64,000 bases of DNA from NCBI GenBank assembly GCA_944323925.1, contig CALUUI010000004.1:62001-126000 (forward strand), given 5' to 3'. Both the position numbers and the translations under genes were made by a program. The DNA comes from Candidatus Gastranaerophilales bacterium (GTDB lineage: Bacteria; Cyanobacteriota; Vampirovibrionia; Gastranaerophilales; Gastranaerophilaceae). Positions 16,034-24,305 of the stretch are shown here, piece after piece (the stretch's first letter is position 1; each line of letters begins with the position of its first letter). The notes under the pieces are model-generated. The model was not told the DNA's origin and made no database searches. It saw only the letters and a list, made by a program, of their open reading frames with translations.

Positions 16034-17893
16034 TTAAGCCTGTTTAATTGCCTTAAACGGGCAAGCTGCAACACAAGCACCGCATTTAATACATTTTGAT
16101 TGGTCAATCTTATGCGGATTTTTAACTGTTCCGCTTATTGCGCCAACAGGACAGGTTCTTGCACATTTTGTACAGCCTTTACATAGAGTTTCGTCTATTT
16201 TTATAGTCTTTAATGCCGTACAAACACCTGCTGGGCAGCGTTTGTCTTTTATGTGCGCAATATATTCATCTCTGAAATATTTTAAAGTTGAAAGTACAGG
16301 GTTTGGAGCTGTTTTTCCAAGTCCGCATAAAGATCCTTCTTTAACCGCGTATGCCAATTCTTCTAATGTATCCAGGTCTTTCATTTCACCTTGGCCTCTT
16401 ACTATTTTTTCAAGAATTTTAAGCATATTCTTAGTACCTTCTCTACACGGTACACATTTACCGCAGCTTTCATTTTGGGTAAAGTGCATAAAGAATCTTG
16501 CAACTTCAACGATACAAGTGTCTTCGTTCATAACAACCAGACCACCTGAACCAACCATCGCACCTGCTTTGATAAGGTTGTCATAATCCATAGGTAAGTC
16601 CAAATGCTCTTCTGTTAAACATCCGCCTGATGGCCCGCCGATTTGCGCGGCTTTGAATTTTTTTCCGTTTCTTATTCCACCGCCTATATCGAAGATTATT
16701 TCTCTTAAGGTAGTTCCCATTGGAACTTCAATAAGACCTGTGTTATTGACTTCCCCTGTAAGAGCAAATGTTTTTGTTCCTTTAGAAGTTTCTGTTCCGA
16801 AAGAGCTAAACCAGTCAGCACCTTTTCTTATTATTACAGGGACGTTGGCAAGTGTTTCAACGTTGTTAATAAGAGTAGGTCTTCCAAATAACCCTTTGTT
16901 AGCAGGAAATGGTGGTTTGGGACGTGGCATACCTCGTTCGCCTTCGATTGAGGCTATTAATGCGGTTTCTTCTCCGCAGACAAATGCTCCTGCACCTTCC
17001 TTTATGTGGATTTCAAAATTAAAATCCGTACCCATTATATTTTTACCTAAGAATCCACGTTCTTCTGCTTGCTTGATAGCAATTTTTAAACGTTTTATAG
17101 CAAGAGGGTATTCCGCTCTAACATAGATGTATGCTTCATCAGCGCCTATTGCAAATCCTGCAATGGCCATTCCTTCAAGAAGTTTATGCGGGTCACCTTC
17201 CATTACGCTTCTATCCATAAATGCACCAGGGTCGCCCTCGTCTCCGTTACAAACTACATAAGATTTTCCGCCTCTGTTTGCTGCTGTAAATCTCCATTTC
17301 CTTCCGGTTGGAAATCCGCCGCCACCTCTGCCTCTTAAGCCTGATTTTTCAATCTCTTGAATTACGGCATCGGGATTGTTCGCTTCAAGAACTTTAGCTA
17401 GGGCTTCATAAGCGTGTTTTGCTATCGCTTCATCTATACATTCAGCATTGATTTCTCCGCAATTTGCAAGTGAGGTTCTTGACTGCTTTGAATAAAATTC
17501 TATATCTTCATTTTTATGAACTTTTTCTCCTGTTCTTGGGGAAGTGTATAAAAGCCTTTCAACCGGTTTCCCCTGTTTTATATGGCTTTCTACTATTTCT
17601 TCTACATCCTCAGGTTTTACTTTTACATAAGTTATATTTAAGTCCGGAATAATAACCAAAACCCCTTGTTCACAAAATCCGTGACATCCTGTTGGAACGA
17701 TTGTTACTTTATCTTGGTGTGTTAATATTCCTACATCTGCGCCTAGTTCTTTGAACTTTGCAATAACTTCGTTTGAACCGTTTGCTATACATCCTGTTCC
17801 GTTACAGACCATTACTCGTAAGCCTTGTGCTTTTATGCTTTCTTCGGCTTTCCTTTGTTCCTCTTGTATATTTATATTTAGTGTGTTTCCCAT
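16034..17893 (-). CDS. hndC: Bifurcating hydrogenase flavoprotein subunit (HydB/HndC, NuoF-like)
   Basis: A 619-residue NuoF-like subunit that binds FMN and NAD(P)H. An N-terminal thioredoxin-like 2Fe-2S domain is visible (CNGTGC and TGCHGFC). The NuoF core has GLRGRGGGGFPTGRKW (about residues 187-202) and CNGDEGDPGAF for FMN/NADH, GEETALIASIEG, and the 4Fe-4S motif ESCGKCVPCREG. A C-terminal ferredoxin domain carries CKGCTKCARTCPVGAI and CIKCGACVAACPFKAI. This domain set is diagnostic of electron-bifurcating hydrogenases, coupling NADH and reduced ferredoxin oxidation to H2 release. It lies 13 bases before the catalytic gene and 24 bases after the NuoE-like gene. Confidence 0.95.
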   Translation of the reverse strand: MGNTLNINIQEEQRKAEESIKAQGLRVMVCNGTGCIANGSNEVIAKFKELGADVGILTHQDKVTIVPTGCHGFCEQGVLVIIPDLNITYVKVKPEDVEEIVESHIKQGKPVERLLYTSPRTGEKVHKNEDIEFYSKQSRTSLANCGEINAECIDEAIAKHAYEALAKVLEANNPDAVIQEIEKSGLRGRGGGGFPTGRKWRFTAANRGGKSYVVCNGDEGDPGAFMDRSVMEGDPHKLLEGMAIAGFAIGADEAYIYVRAEYPLAIKRLKIAIKQAEERGFLGKNIMGTDFNFEIHIKEGAGAFVCGEETALIASIEGERGMPRPKPPFPANKGLFGRPTLINNVETLANVPVIIRKGADWFSSFGTETSKGTKTFALTGEVNNTGLIEVPMGTTLREIIFDIGGGIRNGKKFKAAQIGGPSGGCLTEEHLDLPMDYDNLIKAGAMVGSGGLVVMNEDTCIVEVARFFMHFTQNESCGKCVPCREGTKNMLKILEKIVRGQGEMKDLDTLEELAYAVKEGSLCGLGKTAPNPVLSTLKYFRDEYIAHIKDKRCPAGVCTALKTIKIDETLCKGCTKCARTCPVGAISGTVKNPHKIDQSKCIKCGACVAACPFKAIKQA

Positions 17894-17917
17894 TCTGTTA
17901 TCCTTTATTTAAACTTG

Positions 17918-18418
17918 TTATGCACTGTGTTCTTCTTCAAGAATTGTATCAATAATAATTTTCATCGCATCTGTTGTCATTTGCGGATATACTTTGTCAT
18001 TAATAACAACAACAGGAGCAAGCCCGCAAGCCCCAAGACAACTAACTGTTTCAAGCGTAAATAATCCGTCTTTAGAAGTGAATGTTCCGTCTTCTAAACC
18101 GAATCTTTGCTTTAATGAAGTGTAAACAGGCATTGAACCTCTAACGTGGCAGGCTGTTCCGTCACAACATTTAATAATGTACTTACCCTTGGGTTCTAAT
18201 GAGAATTGTGCATAAAAAGTTGCAACCCCATAAACAGTGGCGGGTGATAGATCTTCTATTTTCGTTCCGACATAGGTTAAAATGTCCTCCGGCAAGTATC
18301 TGAACTCCTCTTGTACACTTTGCAAAATTGCTATGAGATTTGATTTCTTTGCCTCATATTTTTCGATAATGCCGTCTACTTTTTGCCAGTCGGATGCATC
18401 TCGTGTTTGTGTGACCAT
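17918..18418 (-). CDS. hndA: Bifurcating hydrogenase NuoE-like subunit (HydC/HndA)
   Basis: A 166-residue NuoE-family protein with a helical N-terminal part (QSVQEEFRYLPEDILTYVG) and a thioredoxin-fold 2Fe-2S domain. The ligands are in CCDGTACHVRG (first pair) and SCLGACGLAP (second pair). It completes the HydA-HydB-HydC set and is first in the minus-strand operon. GGAG precedes the ATG, and a plausible promoter lies at 18456-18484. The subunit relays electrons to the flavin subunit. Confidence 0.94.
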   Translation of the reverse strand: MVTQTRDASDWQKVDGIIEKYEAKKSNLIAILQSVQEEFRYLPEDILTYVGTKIEDLSPATVYGVATFYAQFSLEPKGKYIIKCCDGTACHVRGSMPVYTSLKQRFGLEDGTFTSKDGLFTLETVSCLGACGLAPVVVINDKVYPQMTTDAMKIIIDTILEEEHSA

Positions 18419-18455
18419 ATATTCTCCTTTTTTTATAACACCGAATGATAGTTCG

Positions 18456-18484
18456 ATTATGTCATATTTTTAGCCTAAAATCAA
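18456..18484 (-). promoter_or_regulatory. Probable promoter of the catalytic hydrogenase operon
   Basis: On the minus strand TTGATT (18479-18484) and CATAAT (18456-18461) are 17 bases apart. A small dyad CGAA-N6-TTCG at 18442-18455 overlaps the likely transcription start. Confidence 0.45.
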
Positions 18485-18541
18485 TTTCTTTTCATTTTGA
18501 TTCTATTTTTTCATTTATATATACTAAAATTTTTTATTATG

Positions 18542-18570
18542 TTGCAATTCCTGAAAATATACTCTATACT
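18542..18570 (+). promoter_or_regulatory. Probable promoter of the sensory-hydrogenase operon
   Basis: TTGCAA (18542-18547) and TATACT (18565-18570) with a 17-base spacer, 31 bases before the ATG at 18602. It forms a divergent pair with the catalytic hydrogenase promoter. Confidence 0.55.
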
Positions 18571-18601
18571 TAAAATATTAGTATATGGTATGGTTATTTA
18601 G

Positions 18602-18871
18602 ATGAGTAAAGAAATAAATATTACAGTATGTTTAGGAAGTGCTTGCTATGCAAGGGGTAATGAAGATCATTTGAATTATATCGAAGATTATGTCCGATTG
18701 AATAATTTGGATGCCAAAATTGAAATAAGCGGTTCCAGATGTGAAGGAAAATGTTCTGATGGCCCTAATATTATTATTAATGGTACTGTTTATAATCATG
18801 TAAATGCTGTTATGCTAAAAGAAATTCTTGATGGCATAAAAGATGGTCTTGCAGTTAGTGAAAAGAAGTAA
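18602..18871 (+). CDS. Small thioredoxin-like 2Fe-2S ferredoxin of the sensory hydrogenase operon
   Basis: An 89-residue protein with the C-terminal half of a NuoE-like 2Fe-2S fold: CLGSACYARG near residues 10-19 and SRCEGKCSDGPNIIING near 45-61 give the four-cysteine pattern (C10, C15, C47, C51). There is no N-terminal helical NuoE domain. It is the first gene of a three-gene operon with a HydS-like protein (28 bases downstream) and a SpoIIE phosphatase. A role in electron relay to the sensory hydrogenase is inferred from order only. No strong ribosome site is seen before the ATG. Confidence 0.88.
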   Translation: MSKEINITVCLGSACYARGNEDHLNYIEDYVRLNNLDAKIEISGSRCEGKCSDGPNIIINGTVYNHVNAVMLKEILDGIKDGLAVSEKK

Positions 18872-18899
18872 TTTTGATTACTAAATAAGGGGTTAATAT

Positions 18900-20618
18900 A
18901 TGGATAAATTGTATCCTGTATATACGTTAAATAATGAGTGTCACGATTGTTACAAATGTGTAAGAGAGTGCCATGTAAAAGCAATAAAAATTCAGGACGG
19001 TCACGCATCAGTAATGCCTGAAAAGTGTATTGCTTGCGGACATTGTGTAAAAACGTGCCCAAGTAATGCAAAACGTGTAAGAAATGATATTGAACGTGTA
19101 AAAAATTTATTTAGAGCACAGAAAGAAGTATTTGTTTCTCTAGCGCCAAGTTGGGCAGGAATTTTTGAGCACAGTCCTGAAAAAATGATTTCTATACTTA
19201 AAAAGCTAGGATTTTCACATGTAAGTGAAACAGCGTTAGGCGCACAAGAAGTATCGATTGAAACTAACAGGATAATGCAATCAAAAGAGAGCGGATTATT
19301 TATTTCCTCTGCCTGCCCTGTTGTTGTTGATTATATAAGAATGTATAATCCAAAATTTATTGATAATATTGTTCCAATAGCATCTCCGGCACTTACGCAT
19401 GCAAAGTTATTGAAGGAAATGTATGGAAACCAAATATCGGTTGTCTTTATAGGACCGTGTATTGCAAAGAAAAATGAATCAGATAGACATCCCGAATTAA
19501 TAGATGTAGCGCTAACTTTTGAGGAATTAAAATTATGGGTGACCGAAGAATTTGGCTCTACTCAATCAATAGAATTCAACAGTGATGAATATTTTGTGCC
19601 AGAGGCTGCGTGTGAAGGTACTCTATATGCTGTTGAGGGCGGAATGAATGAAACTATTAAAAAGGGTGGAATCCCAGATGATGTGCAGTTACTTAATATA
19701 AGTTCGATAGAAAATCTTGAAAAAGCTTTAGCAGGACTTAATCCAAATAATATGAATAAAAAAATATTTATTGAAGCTCTTTCTTGTAATGGCGGATGTT
19801 TAGCAGGCCCTTGCAGTTCTTCTAAAAAATCAGAAGTATTAAGAGTTTCGGATATATTATCTAAAGTTAAACTAAGAAATGATATCCCTAAGGAACCAAA
19901 AACCGTTGCAGAAGAAGTATATAAGTTAAAGAAGCTGGAACATCATACTTTTAGTACAGAACAAATAGTCGATACATTAAAGAAAATAGGAAAGCATAAT
20001 GAAGAAGATGAATTAAATTGCGGTGGTTGCGGTTATAATACTTGTCGTGAGCTTGCGGCAGCAATGCTTGCGGGTGATGCGGAACCTTCAATGTGTGTTT
20101 CATATATGCGTAAGATTGCAATGCGTAAGGCTGCTGCAATGTTGAGATGTATGCCATCTGCTATTGTTATGGTTGACAGTGATTTGAAAATAGTTGAGTC
20201 AAATGATTCATTTATGAAAATGTTTTGCGGCGAAATGTATGAAGTATTTAAAGAACGTCCAGAAGGTGTTAATGGTGCGTGTATTGACCGAATAGTGGAT
20301 TTTGCTGATGTATTCAAGCAAACTTTAAAAACTTCTCAAGATATGCATAAGGAAAGATATCCTGTAGGTGATAAGTTGTATGATATAACGGCATTTTCTA
20401 TAGAAAAAAATGAACTTGTAGGCGCTGTCATAACAGATGTTACTCAAACAGAGATGGGCAGAGAGCAGATTGCACATAAGGCTCAAGAAGTCATTTCAAA
20501 AAATATAGCTATTGTTCAAGAAATAGCATCACTTCTTGGTGAGCATATGGTAGAAACGGAATTGCTTTTAAATACTATAGCCGAAGGTTATGATTCTTCC
20601 GCTGATAAGGAGTCATAA
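18900..20618 (+). CDS. Sensory [FeFe]-hydrogenase with PAS domain (HydS-like)
   Basis: A 572-residue hydrogenase-like sensor. Two 4Fe-4S motifs (CHDCYKCVRECH, CIACGHCVKTCP) precede an H-cluster domain in which L1 is SSACP (136-140), L2 GPCIAKKNE (185-193) and L3 SCNGGCLAG (295-303). The first L1 Cys, the proton-transfer residue of catalytic enzymes, is Ala, as in known sensory groups, so turnover should be slow. A further Fe-S motif CGGCGYNTCRELAAAML (374-390) and a PAS domain (about 415-515) follow, with a helical tail. It probably senses H2 or redox state. The stop overlaps the phosphatase start (TAATG). Confidence 0.92.
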   Translation: MDKLYPVYTLNNECHDCYKCVRECHVKAIKIQDGHASVMPEKCIACGHCVKTCPSNAKRVRNDIERVKNLFRAQKEVFVSLAPSWAGIFEHSPEKMISILKKLGFSHVSETALGAQEVSIETNRIMQSKESGLFISSACPVVVDYIRMYNPKFIDNIVPIASPALTHAKLLKEMYGNQISVVFIGPCIAKKNESDRHPELIDVALTFEELKLWVTEEFGSTQSIEFNSDEYFVPEAACEGTLYAVEGGMNETIKKGGIPDDVQLLNISSIENLEKALAGLNPNNMNKKIFIEALSCNGGCLAGPCSSSKKSEVLRVSDILSKVKLRNDIPKEPKTVAEEVYKLKKLEHHTFSTEQIVDTLKKIGKHNEEDELNCGGCGYNTCRELAAAMLAGDAEPSMCVSYMRKIAMRKAAAMLRCMPSAIVMVDSDLKIVESNDSFMKMFCGEMYEVFKERPEGVNGACIDRIVDFADVFKQTLKTSQDMHKERYPVGDKLYDITAFSIEKNELVGAVITDVTQTEMGREQIAHKAQEVISKNIAIVQEIASLLGEHMVETELLLNTIAEGYDSSADKES

Positions 20619-21781
20619 TGTTTATAGATATTGATTGCTCTCAAGAAAAAAAATACGGTCAAAATGCTTATGGCGATTGTTTTATGTCAAAGCGCTATCC
20701 TGAACGTAAAGAATTAATTGCAGTATTGTCAGATGGGTTAGGAAGTGGAGTAAAAGCTAATATTCTTGCATCAATGACTGCAACAATGCTTTTAAAATTT
20801 GTAGAAGCGGGTAGGGATATAAAAAGTACTTGTGAAGTAGTAATGAATGCACTTCCTGTTTGTAAGGTCAGGAAAATAAGCTATTCAACTTTTTCACTTG
20901 CTGTTTGCGGTGAAGATGGTGAAGTAAAGATTGTTGAAGAAGGAAATCCGCAATTTGTTTATATTAGTGATGGACAGGTTGTAGAACCTGAGTTTACTGT
21001 TATTGATTCGGAAACTTTTAAAAATCGTCATATGCATGTTTATAAACTTAATCTTAAATTAGGCGACAGATTGATTTTTTGCTCTGACGGCGTAACTCAG
21101 GCAGGGCTAGGTAATCCGGATTTAAAATTGGGACTTAGAAGAAATGGTTTGATAAAATGTTTGCTTGAGAGGATAAAAGAAAATCCGGATATCACAAGCA
21201 GTGAGTTATCTAAATCTATTGTAAGATTAGCAAGAAATTTAGAAGTAGACAGGCATGCAAAGGATGATATTTCATGCTGTGTAATCCATTATCGTAATCC
21301 GAGGAAAGCACTTATTTTTACAGGACCTCCATATCATATGGAAAAGGATAGAGAGTATGCTCTTGAGTTCTGGAATTCAAAAAGTAAAAAAGCAATTTGC
21401 GGCGGTACAACTGCAAATCTTATATCAAGAGAGCTTGGAATTCCCGTTAAAACAGATATAACAAGCAGCGTTGGAAAACTTCCTGCTGTTTCGTATATGG
21501 AAGGTGTTGATTTAGTTACTGAGGGAATTTTAACGCTTACTCGTACTGTTGAATATTTGGAAAATGGATTTAATGAAAAACAGTCAAATGCCGCTTATGA
21601 GTTAATGGAATTTCTGCTAAACAGTGATTATATAGAGTTTATGGTTGGTGCAAAATTGAATCAGGCTCATTATGATCCAAATTTGCCGATTGAAATTGAA
21701 ATTAGAAAAAATATAATTAAGAAAATGGCTGAAATTCTTGAAAATAAATACTTTAAACGAGTTATTGTAAGATATTTATAA
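20618..21781 (+). CDS. SpoIIE-type PP2C serine phosphatase
   Basis: A 387-residue PP2C/SpoIIE-family phosphatase. The metal-binding motif LIAVLSDGLGSGVKANILAS appears at about residues 34-53, LIFCSDGVTQAG at about 147-158, and HAKDDISCCVIHYR at about 213-226 supplies the last Asp. The C-terminal 150 residues (after FTGPPYH) are conserved-looking but not a known output domain to me. There is no membrane segment. Directly coupled to the HydS-like gene, it is the likely output of the hydrogenase sensor, dephosphorylating an unknown partner. A kinase or anti-sigma partner is not in the window. Confidence 0.9.
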   Translation: MFIDIDCSQEKKYGQNAYGDCFMSKRYPERKELIAVLSDGLGSGVKANILASMTATMLLKFVEAGRDIKSTCEVVMNALPVCKVRKISYSTFSLAVCGEDGEVKIVEEGNPQFVYISDGQVVEPEFTVIDSETFKNRHMHVYKLNLKLGDRLIFCSDGVTQAGLGNPDLKLGLRRNGLIKCLLERIKENPDITSSELSKSIVRLARNLEVDRHAKDDISCCVIHYRNPRKALIFTGPPYHMEKDREYALEFWNSKSKKAICGGTTANLISRELGIPVKTDITSSVGKLPAVSYMEGVDLVTEGILTLTRTVEYLENGFNEKQSNAAYELMEFLLNSDYIEFMVGAKLNQAHYDPNLPIEIEIRKNIIKKMAEILENKYFKRVIVRYL

Positions 21782-21782
21782 A

Positions 21783-21808
21783 AAAAGGAACTCTTATGAG
21801 TTCCTTTT
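21783..21808 (+). terminator. Intrinsic terminator of the sensory-hydrogenase operon
   Basis: AAAAGGAACTC and GAGTTCCTTTT form an 11-base stem around TTAT just after the phosphatase stop. It can also serve the convergent hsp20 gene. Confidence 0.7.
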
Positions 21809-21835
21809 CGGTAATTATAGAATGTGAGTTAAGAA

Positions 21836-22291
21836 TTATTCTACGGTTAATTTTTTAGTACCTTCTTTTTCTGCTAAAAGTTTAGGCGCTTCGATTGATA
21901 AAATACCGTGTTCAAGTTTCGCTTTTGTTTTTTCAATATCAATTTCTTGAGGGAAATAAACAGTTCTAGAATATTCGCCATATCTGAATTCTGATTTTCT
22001 GAATCCCTTAGTATCTTCTTTATGTTCTTCGTGACGTTTAGCATTGATGGTTATATAATTTTTGTCAATGTCAATATCTAGGTCTTCTTTTTTTACTCCC
22101 GGAAGCTCTGCTTTTACGCTATACTCATTGTCTTTTTCGTGTAGTTCTACTGGCATAGCATATTTGTCGGTTTCTTCGTTTAATATATATTCTGGGAAGA
22201 AGCTGTCAAAGTTTCTGTTTAAAATAGAACTGATTTCATCATTAATAGACTTAATAAATCCGTCCGGTGATTTTTTAATTAAGAATTTCAT
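21836..22291 (-). CDS. Hsp20/alpha-crystallin small heat-shock protein
   Basis: A 151-residue holdase-type chaperone. A short N-terminal arm (MKFLIKKSPDGF) precedes the alpha-crystallin domain from about residue 45: PVELHEKDNEYSVKAELPGV, KEDLDIDIDKNYITINAKR, and GEYSRTVYFPQEIDIEKTKA with the final A-x-L-x-N/H-G-I-L block (AKLEHGILSIEAPK), then a C-terminal tail. The ATG at 22291 is chosen over 22318 because GGAG sits 6 bases before it. No CIRCE element is seen upstream. Confidence 0.93.
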   Translation of the reverse strand: MKFLIKKSPDGFIKSINDEISSILNRNFDSFFPEYILNEETDKYAMPVELHEKDNEYSVKAELPGVKKEDLDIDIDKNYITINAKRHEEHKEDTKGFRKSEFRYGEYSRTVYFPQEIDIEKTKAKLEHGILSIEAPKLLAEKEGTKKLTVE

Positions 22292-22435
22292 AATGTTCTC
22301 CTTTCGTATTTCATACATTTACTTTCTACACTTATATTATTGCTCTCTTATTCTAAAAACTTTATTTTTTTAACCAAAATTTAACAATTAATTTGAACCA
22401 GCTAAAAAATTAGTAATAGAAAAAATAAATAATTT

Positions 22436-22479
22436 ATCGGTTGATTTTATATACCGATATATACTATTTTAAAAATAGT
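22436..22479. repeat. Two small dyads upstream of a strong promoter
   Basis: ATCGGT (22436-22441) is inverted as ACCGAT (22453-22458), and ACTATTTT (22463-22470) is inverted as AAAATAGT (22472-22479). Both lie directly upstream of the TTGACA box at 22491 and could be operator sites. Short AT-rich dyads are also expected by chance. Confidence 0.3.
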
Positions 22480-22490
22480 TAATATAATTA

Positions 22491-22520
22491 TTGACAAGAA
22501 TAAACGCTTAGCATTATACT
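22491..22520 (+). promoter_or_regulatory. Strong sigma-70 consensus promoter
   Basis: TTGACA (22491-22496), 18-base spacer, TATACT (22515-22520). It is the best promoter match in the window, with expected start near 22527. Confidence 0.75.
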
Positions 22521-22539
22521 GATTTTGAAAGGGAAATAA

Positions 22540-22626
22540 ATGAATCTATACATCATAAAGAATACAAATTCATCATCCTCATCATGCTCCAAGACCAAAT
22601 GGGACTTGATGAATTTTGATGTGTAG
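22540..22626 (+). CDS. Putative 28-residue serine-rich leader peptide
   Basis: An ATG at 22540 preceded by AGGGA opens a 28-codon frame ending in TAG at 22624-22626. Residues 11-17 are Ser-Ser-Ser-Ser-Ser-Cys-Ser (TCA, TCA, TCC, TCA, TCA, TGC, TCC). These codons overlap the left arm and loop of the leader hairpin, as in amino-acid attenuators where ribosome stalling frees the partner strand. The downstream gene is not a recognised serine gene, so the meaning of the Ser codons is open. Translation is unproven. Confidence 0.4.
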   Translation: MNLYIIKNTNSSSSSCSKTKWDLMNFDV

Positions 22627-22650
22627 TTTTTTATAAGCAGATTAAATTTC

Positions 22651-22681
22651 AAAAGGGTCCCGAATTAATCGGGGCCTTTTT
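22651..22681 (+). terminator. Intrinsic terminator or attenuator before the gene at 22709
   Basis: AAAAGGGTCCCGA (22651-22663) pairs with TCGGGGCCTTTT (from 22669) around the loop ATTAA, followed by TTTTT to 22681. It lies between the strong promoter and the ribosome site of the next gene with no other promoter visible, so read-through must matter. Confidence 0.8.
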
Positions 22682-22708
22682 AGTATGAATGCAAGGAGAA
22701 GGAAAATA

Positions 22709-24244
22709 GTGGTAGCAGTAAACAGGATTCAAGTAAATAATCAACCAAATTTTAAGGGCGTTTTAGACGGTACATTTACCAATGTAATGAGATGTTTAGA
22801 TACAAATGAGATGATAAATGCAGTAGTGCTTGATGTTGGTCCAATGTCATTGCCGAGAGCATATATAGATGCAAAGCATAGAAATAAATATGCAGGAATA
22901 GAGACTCTATCAAGAGAATTGGAAGGGACATTTATAAACTGTTTATCAGCCGGCGTTTTTGCAAGTGGTATATCATATTTTGCTTCTAAGTGGGTTAATC
23001 CTGATGTACAGATTAATTCTAACAGTTGGTATTCAAAAGATTCATTAAAAACATTGCAGGCCGCTTGGGATGAAGGAGGTCAAAATGTAAAAGGGTATGT
23101 TGAAGCTGTTTTTAATAACCTTTCAGGTGTTGATGGACATAAAGTTAACCAATTTAAAGATATTGATTGGGCTAATATTGAGTGGGTTGATAGAGATAAA
23201 TGGGCAAAGATTAAGTGGCGTAACCCTGAATATAAAGGAATTCAAAACCAGATGAAAACGCCAGAAGGCTTTGTTAATTCAATGGTTAAAATTATTAATG
23301 ATAAAAATATTGTAAGGGATGACAAAAGTAATATTCTTAGAATAATGGAGCTTCGTTTAACAAACGCTTTGGGCGCAGGTCGTGATACGGCTATAACTAT
23401 CGGAAACAATAAACTTGCGGATAAATTAGAAAATATTTTACGTGATACGTATAATATGGGGAATGATATTTATACCAATAAAAATGTAAAAACCGCCGCT
23501 GCGTTTGAGAAGTTAGCTAAAATAAATAAGATGAAGATATTTGGAGCTTTAGCACTTTCATCAATTTTAGGACTGTCAAATCAGTATATAAATAGAAAAA
23601 TAACAGAAAAACGTACAGGAAGAAAAGGTTTTGTAGGAGATGTAGATTATACAACCAGAGGAAAGGATGCCAAGCAAGAGAAAGATAAATATTTGCTAGC
23701 AAAGAAAATAGCTGCGAGTGCAGGAATGGTTGCAATGGTTCTGACGGTCATGCGTGTAAAAAATTGGAAGGATTTTGTTAAAAAATTAGAGTTTACGGGT
23801 CCTGTAACAAGCGGTAATGCTATAAAAACTGTTTATGCAACAAACATAGTTGGGCGTTTTATGGCATCAGATAACAGTACGGAGCTAAGAGAGTCAATGA
23901 CCAGAGATTATTTTGGATTTCTTAACTGGCTTGTATTTGGTGGCTTTGCGGCTAAAGGCGTTGGAAACTTGCTTGATAAAACTGGTCAAAATTTATTTAA
24001 TTATCAAAAAGAGGGAAAGGGGTTAAAGCACTGGTTAAATGATATGAGTTTAAAAACTCATAATGAATTGGCCGCTAAAGGAGCAACGTTTGCAAAGAAA
24101 AATATCTGGAAACTAAATTTAGCTCACGCTGTTGGAATTACTTATTCAGCATTAACTCTAGGTTGTGCTCTCCCCTTGATTAATGCTGGTTGGACGAAAC
24201 ATAATGCCAAGAAAAAAGCTAAATTTGCAGCGCAGCAAGTATAA
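22709..24244 (+). CDS. Membrane-associated protein of unknown function downstream of the leader RNA
   Basis: A protein of 511 residues from the GTG at 22709 (519 from the ATG at 22685). The GTG is preferred because AAGGAG (22693-22698) precedes it, while the ATG has only the terminator T-run before it. The N-terminus contains NNQPNFKG, a motif echoed in other unknown proteins here. Hydrophobic stretches occur near INCLSAGVFASGISYFASKW, KIFGALALSSILGLSNQYI, AASAGMVAMVLTVM, FGFLNWLVFGGFAAKGVG and VGITYSALTLGCALPLI, suggesting several membrane segments. The rest is basic and charged. Its expression probably depends on read-through of the 22651-22681 terminator. No known domain is recognised. Confidence 0.8.
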   Translation: MVAVNRIQVNNQPNFKGVLDGTFTNVMRCLDTNEMINAVVLDVGPMSLPRAYIDAKHRNKYAGIETLSRELEGTFINCLSAGVFASGISYFASKWVNPDVQINSNSWYSKDSLKTLQAAWDEGGQNVKGYVEAVFNNLSGVDGHKVNQFKDIDWANIEWVDRDKWAKIKWRNPEYKGIQNQMKTPEGFVNSMVKIINDKNIVRDDKSNILRIMELRLTNALGAGRDTAITIGNNKLADKLENILRDTYNMGNDIYTNKNVKTAAAFEKLAKINKMKIFGALALSSILGLSNQYINRKITEKRTGRKGFVGDVDYTTRGKDAKQEKDKYLLAKKIAASAGMVAMVLTVMRVKNWKDFVKKLEFTGPVTSGNAIKTVYATNIVGRFMASDNSTELRESMTRDYFGFLNWLVFGGFAAKGVGNLLDKTGQNLFNYQKEGKGLKHWLNDMSLKTHNELAAKGATFAKKNIWKLNLAHAVGITYSALTLGCALPLINAGWTKHNAKKKAKFAAQQV

Positions 24245-24305
24245 CTTTTAAAACTCTAATTTGTATGATATAATACCTTTGACGAGTTAGTAGAGGAGTT
24301 TTATT

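Larger units (their letters stand above)
22527..22681 (+). ncRNA. Structured leader or small RNA ending in an intrinsic terminator
   Basis: From the expected start near 22527 to the terminator is about 155 nt. CTATACATCA (22546-22555) pairs with TGATGTGTAG (22617-22626), and AAATTCATCA (22566-22575) pairs with TGATGAATTT (22607-22616). This gives 20 base pairs (one G-U) with a one-sided 10-base bulge. The loop (22576-22606) is C-rich. GGGAC (22601-22605) can instead pair with GTCCC (22657-22661) of the terminator, so the two folds compete. A 28-codon ORF lies within the hairpin. Either a transcription attenuator for the gene at 22709 or a free-standing small RNA. I recognise no known RNA family. 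Confidence 0.6.

Noticed and set aside
22527-22681. T-box riboswitch
   Set aside because: No AGGGTGG-type T-box sequence or specifier-loop arrangement is visible; the competition involves a mini-ORF instead.
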